Assembly: GCA_018375265.1 (NCBI GenBank)
Contig: JAHADO010000055.1
Span: 1 to 7,849, forward strand
Direction: 5' to 3'
DNA from: Campylobacter concisus
GTDB lineage: Bacteria > Campylobacterota > Campylobacteria > Campylobacterales > Campylobacteraceae
Length of the DNA stretch: 7,849 nt
Both the position numbers and the translations under genes were made by a program. Shown in pieces: positions 5,301-7,849 of this stretch (within the stretch, counting starts at the first letter, position 1; every line of letters starts with the position of its first letter). Under the pieces are notes generated by a model that was not told where the DNA came from, made no database searches, and was given only the letters and a program-made list of their open reading frames with translations.

Positions 5301-5324
5301 TGCGAAAATTTAAATTTTACAGCA
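5301..5324 (-). terminator. Weak candidate terminator of the leucine-rich-repeat gene
   Basis: Directly after the stop codon the minus strand has TGC, the perfect palindrome AAAATTTAAATTTT (5305-5318) and GCA, followed by TAGTTTTATTTTT. The stem is all A/T at its core, so it is a poor terminator alone. Confidence 0.25.
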
Positions 5325-6044
5325 TCACTTTTTCTTATAAATTTCCGCTCTCTCTTTTAAAAGCCCTGTTTTTAAATTTGGCAAAGCGCTAAGCTCGTCA
5401 AAAAGTCCAAAAAGTGCGTGCTGTGGTGGCAGGCTTAGGTGAGTGATGGATTTTAGAGATAAGATAGGCGAGTAGTCCTTGCTTTTTAGCCTAGCCACCA
5501 AGATCACAAGGCTGGTTAGCCCAGGCATCTGGCGCAAAAACTCTAAGCTTTCGATGTGGATAAATTTAGGCGAAAGTCCGTCTCCGCTGATCTCTAGGCT
5601 CTTTAAATTTTGCAAATTTGAAATCGCAGAGTAGTCGCTTATCTTTTGAAAATTCTCCACCGCAAGGCTTTCAAGTCCAGTAAGTGTCGCGATCAGCGCT
5701 ATGCTTTTTACGCTAGCTCCTGATCCGATAAAAAGACACTTTAGACTAGAAAGATTTGCCAGCGCGTCAAGGCTCTCATACGAGCCCCATTTGATGTGAA
5801 GGCTCTTTAAATTTCTTTGGCAGCACACCGCATCAAAGAGCTCCTGAGGCATTTTGGTGCAAAAGTTAAGCTCATCAAACGCCTCTTGCTCGCTTCTTAA
5901 AAAGTCGCACCACTCATCAAGCACGGCTCTTTTTTGCTTGGCGGTTTTATACTGCGGCGTGAAGCTGTCGCCTAGCTGTGTGCAGTTTATCACAAGGCTC
6001 TTTTGCCCTTTATACTGGCTAACTTCTACGATAGTTTCAGGCAT
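5325..6044 (-). CDS. Leucine-rich-repeat protein of unknown function, probably cytosolic
   Basis: I do not recognise a named family. The 239-residue protein has no signal peptide or membrane segment. After a non-repetitive N-terminal part (1-78) it shows about six irregular leucine-rich repeats of 22-29 residues, starting near Leu79, Leu101, Leu124, Leu147, Leu176 and Ile200. Examples are LKSLHIKWGSYESLDALANL and LESLAVENFQKISDYSAISNL. The tail is basic (ending KKK). Such repeats usually form a curved protein-binding surface; the partner is unknown. The ATG at 6044 has only a weak GGAC upstream. It follows topA by 61 bases with a terminator candidate between, and may have its own TATAAA box (minus strand, around 6059-6064). 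It lies next to repeat array B, and I recall no counterpart beside topA in C. jejuni. Confidence 0.8.
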   Translation of the reverse strand: MPETIVEVSQYKGQKSLVINCTQLGDSFTPQYKTAKQKRAVLDEWCDFLRSEQEAFDELNFCTKMPQELFDAVCCQRNLKSLHIKWGSYESLDALANLSSLKCLFIGSGASVKSIALIATLTGLESLAVENFQKISDYSAISNLQNLKSLEISGDGLSPKFIHIESLEFLRQMPGLTSLVILVARLKSKDYSPILSLKSITHLSLPPQHALFGLFDELSALPNLKTGLLKERAEIYKKK

Positions 6045-6056
6045 TTAAAGTCCAAA

Positions 6057-6098
6057 TTTATAAAAGCCAAATTTAGGCTCAAGGGCTCAAATTTGGCT
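6057..6098 (-). terminator. Candidate terminator of topA
   Basis: On the minus strand AGCCAAATTT (6098-6089) pairs with AAATTTGGCT (6074-6065), 10 bp, extended by a G-U and a GC/GC pair around a short loop, and is followed by TTTTATAA. It begins 8 bases after the topA stop. The U-tract is short, so read-through into the leucine-rich-repeat gene is possible. Confidence 0.5.
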
Positions 6099-6105
6099 AG
6101 AAATT

Positions 6106-7849
6106 TTAGTTTTCAGAAACTAACGTCTTTTTCTTGCACTTTGTGCACTCTATAAATGTGCCTTTTTTAAGCTCTTTTTTGATCATATCGCCGCCGCACT
6201 CGTCGCATTTTTGCGCGACTGGCTCGTAGTTTGATATGAAGTCACATTTTGGATAGTTGGCACATCCATAAAATTTACCGCGCCTGCTAAATCTCTCGAC
6301 GATCTCGCCGCCACATTTTGGACATGGCACGTCAAGCTTTTTAAGCTCGCGTTTTGGCTTAGCTACCGCAGTAGTGCCAGTTTCTACACTCTTTTCATTA
6401 TCTTTTGCGACGTTTCTTGAGTATTTGCATTTTGGGAAATTTGAACAAGCGATAAACTCGCCATATCTGCCCTTTCTAAGCACTAGCTCGCTTCCACACT
6501 CTGGGCATTTTTCTCCGATCGGAGTGGCTGTTTTTAGGCTTTTTATGCCAGTTTTGCCAGCACTAATTTTTTCCATAAATGGATAGTAAAAGTCGCTTAG
6601 CACCTTTTGCCAGTCAGCCTTGTCAAGTGCGATCTCATCGAGCTTTTCTTCAAGATGTGAGGTAAATTCGCTATCGACGATGTTGCTAAAGTGCTCCTCC
6701 AAAACGCCTATCATGCTAAATGCGATCTCGTTTGGTATGAGCTGCTTTTTCTCGATCCTCACGTAGTCTCTTGATGTTAGCAGCGAGATGGTCGGTGCGT
6801 AGGTGCTTGGGCGGCCGATGCCAAGGCTTTCTAGCTTTTTAACAAGGCCAGCTTCAGAGTATCTGGCTGGTGGCTCGGTGAAATTTTGCGTGCTTTTTAT
6901 GCTTTGCAAACTCATCTCATCGCCCTTTTTTAAATTTGGCAAAATTTTATCCTTATCAAGCTCGCCATAAACCTTGTAAAAGCCATCAAATAGCACCTTT
7001 CTGCCACTTATCTTAAACTCACCTTTTTCGCTCGCGACATAGACATTTTGCGTTTGGCTCACACATGCGCTCATTTGGCAGGCTAAAAATCTATTGTAGA
7101 TGAGCGTGTAGAGTTTGAGCGCGTCTTTATCTAAAAATTTAGCTGCGATTTGCGGTGTGAAGTTTAAATTTGTAGGGCGGATCGCTTCGTGGGCTTCTTG
7201 CGCACCTTTTGAGCTTGTCGTGTAGCTTATCGCTTTGGCTGGCAGATACTCTTTGCCGTAGTTTTGCAGGATGTGCTCTCTAGCGGCTGCGACGGCCTCT
7301 TTGGCTAAATTTAAGCTATCTGTTCTCATATATGTGATCGCACCCATGAAGCCCTCGTTTGTTTGCACGCCCTCGTAGAGACTTTGAGCGATCATCATCG
7401 TCTTTTTAGGGCTAAAGCCAAGGCGGTTGCTCGCACTTTGCTGAAGGGTTGAAGTCATAAATGGCGGACTTGGCTGGATCTTTCTATCCTTGCTCTCGAT
7501 CTCACGGACGCTAAATTTCTCATTTTGTAAATTTTCAATGATGTATTTTGCGCGGTCTGGGTTTTGGATAGTGAGCTTTTCGATCTTTTGGTTTTCAAAT
7601 TTAACTAGCTCGGCGTCTAGATCTTTTTTAAAAACGGTGTCGATAGTGTAGTATTCAACTGGTTTGAATGCCTGAATTTCACGCTCGCGATCGACTATTA
7701 TTTTTAGCGCTGCACTTTGCACACGTCCAGCACTTAAGCCTTTTTGTATCTTTAAATTTAAAAGCGGGCTTAGCTTGTAGCCAACTATGCGGTCAAGCAA
7801 GCGCCTTGTTTGCTGGGCATTGACGCTGTTCATATCGACGTGTCTTGGG
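6106..7849 (-). CDS. topA: DNA topoisomerase I (type IA), 5' end beyond window
   Basis: Relaxes negatively supercoiled DNA by cutting one strand through a tyrosine link. The frame stays open past the first internal Met (7833) to the window edge (PRHVDMNSVNAQQ), so the TOPRIM domain and roughly 100 or more N-terminal residues are outside. Numbering from that Met, the active-site Tyr168 is in GAITYMRTDS (codon 7330-7332), and the conserved GIGRPSTYAPT block is further on. Three C-terminal zinc fingers follow: Cys443/446/463/469, Cys504/507/524/530 and Cys543/546/563/566. The third has a CxxC second half, unlike the CxxxxxC of the first two. The gene ends at TAA 6108-6106 with a terminator candidate just after. 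Confidence 0.97.
   Translation of the reverse strand, partial: PRHVDMNSVNAQQTRRLLDRIVGYKLSPLLNLKIQKGLSAGRVQSAALKIIVDREREIQAFKPVEYYTIDTVFKKDLDAELVKFENQKIEKLTIQNPDRAKYIIENLQNEKFSVREIESKDRKIQPSPPFMTSTLQQSASNRLGFSPKKTMMIAQSLYEGVQTNEGFMGAITYMRTDSLNLAKEAVAAAREHILQNYGKEYLPAKAISYTTSSKGAQEAHEAIRPTNLNFTPQIAAKFLDKDALKLYTLIYNRFLACQMSACVSQTQNVYVASEKGEFKISGRKVLFDGFYKVYGELDKDKILPNLKKGDEMSLQSIKSTQNFTEPPARYSEAGLVKKLESLGIGRPSTYAPTISLLTSRDYVRIEKKQLIPNEIAFSMIGVLEEHFSNIVDSEFTSHLEEKLDEIALDKADWQKVLSDFYYPFMEKISAGKTGIKSLKTATPIGEKCPECGSELVLRKGRYGEFIACSNFPKCKYSRNVAKDNEKSVETGTTAVAKPKRELKKLDVPCPKCGGEIVERFSRRGKFYGCANYPKCDFISNYEPVAQKCDECGGDMIKKELKKGTFIECTKCKKKTLVSEN

Noticed and set aside
2888..5324. Insertion sequence or transposase remnant
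   Set aside because: No transposase-like translation in any frame and no obvious target duplication; at most a non-autonomous element.
7831..7833. Internal ATG as the start of topA
   Set aside because: The frame continues upstream in topoisomerase-like sequence (PRHVD) to the window edge, and an intact protein needs the N-terminal TOPRIM domain.

Overview
The window looks like an AT-rich epsilonproteobacterial chromosome, most likely Campylobacter and possibly C. concisus or a close relative. This rests on the short Campylobacter-type biotin synthase, on a topA - bioB - gltA gene order that I recall (unchecked) from C. jejuni, and on a strong bias for the hexamer AAATTT. Almost all genes lie on the minus strand. 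There is no transposase, phage gene, tRNA, rRNA or CRISPR array.

Read in the direction of transcription (high to low coordinates), the window starts inside topA (7849-6106, 5' end cut off). It is followed by a stem-loop terminator candidate and a small cytosolic leucine-rich-repeat protein of unknown function (6044-5325). A gene-free stretch of about 670 bp (4657-5324) holds repeat array B. The bioB-crcB operon (4656-3464: biotin synthase, then fluoride channel, stop and start overlapping by one base) has a clear TATAAT promoter. A second gene-free stretch of about 575 bp (2888-3463) holds repeat array A. One plus-strand gene for a small exported protein (2405-2887) converges on array A. It is divergent from a second minus-strand operon: a CPA2-type cation:proton antiporter (2288-1125) and gltA, citrate synthase (1122-1, 3' end cut off), two bases apart.

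The most interesting content is in the two gene-free stretches. They carry four full copies and one remnant of an element of about 125-160 bp that I do not recognise. All copies point the same way. Each has a G/C-rich hairpin whose loop side carries a conserved sequence related to CTTGAATTACGAAG, a linker ending in ACGTTAGA, and a second hairpin built on GCATGC. Two subtypes (type 1 and type 2) alternate, joined by AT-rich spacers that are also repeated and contain 13-14 bp palindromes. The stems differ in sequence between subtypes yet stay complementary, which suggests that structure is maintained. The minus strand of three copies has four closely spaced G-runs and could form a G-quadruplex. 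Two copies contain a further 34-37 bp module at two different places in the element. The arrays lie on both sides of bioB-crcB in direct orientation, so recombination between them could delete or duplicate the biotin/fluoride cassette.

Functionally the proteins are mostly housekeeping: DNA supercoiling (topA), biotin synthesis (bioB), fluoride resistance (crcB), ion/proton balance (antiporter) and entry into the TCA cycle (gltA). The arrays and the leucine-rich-repeat gene look like additions to this backbone.
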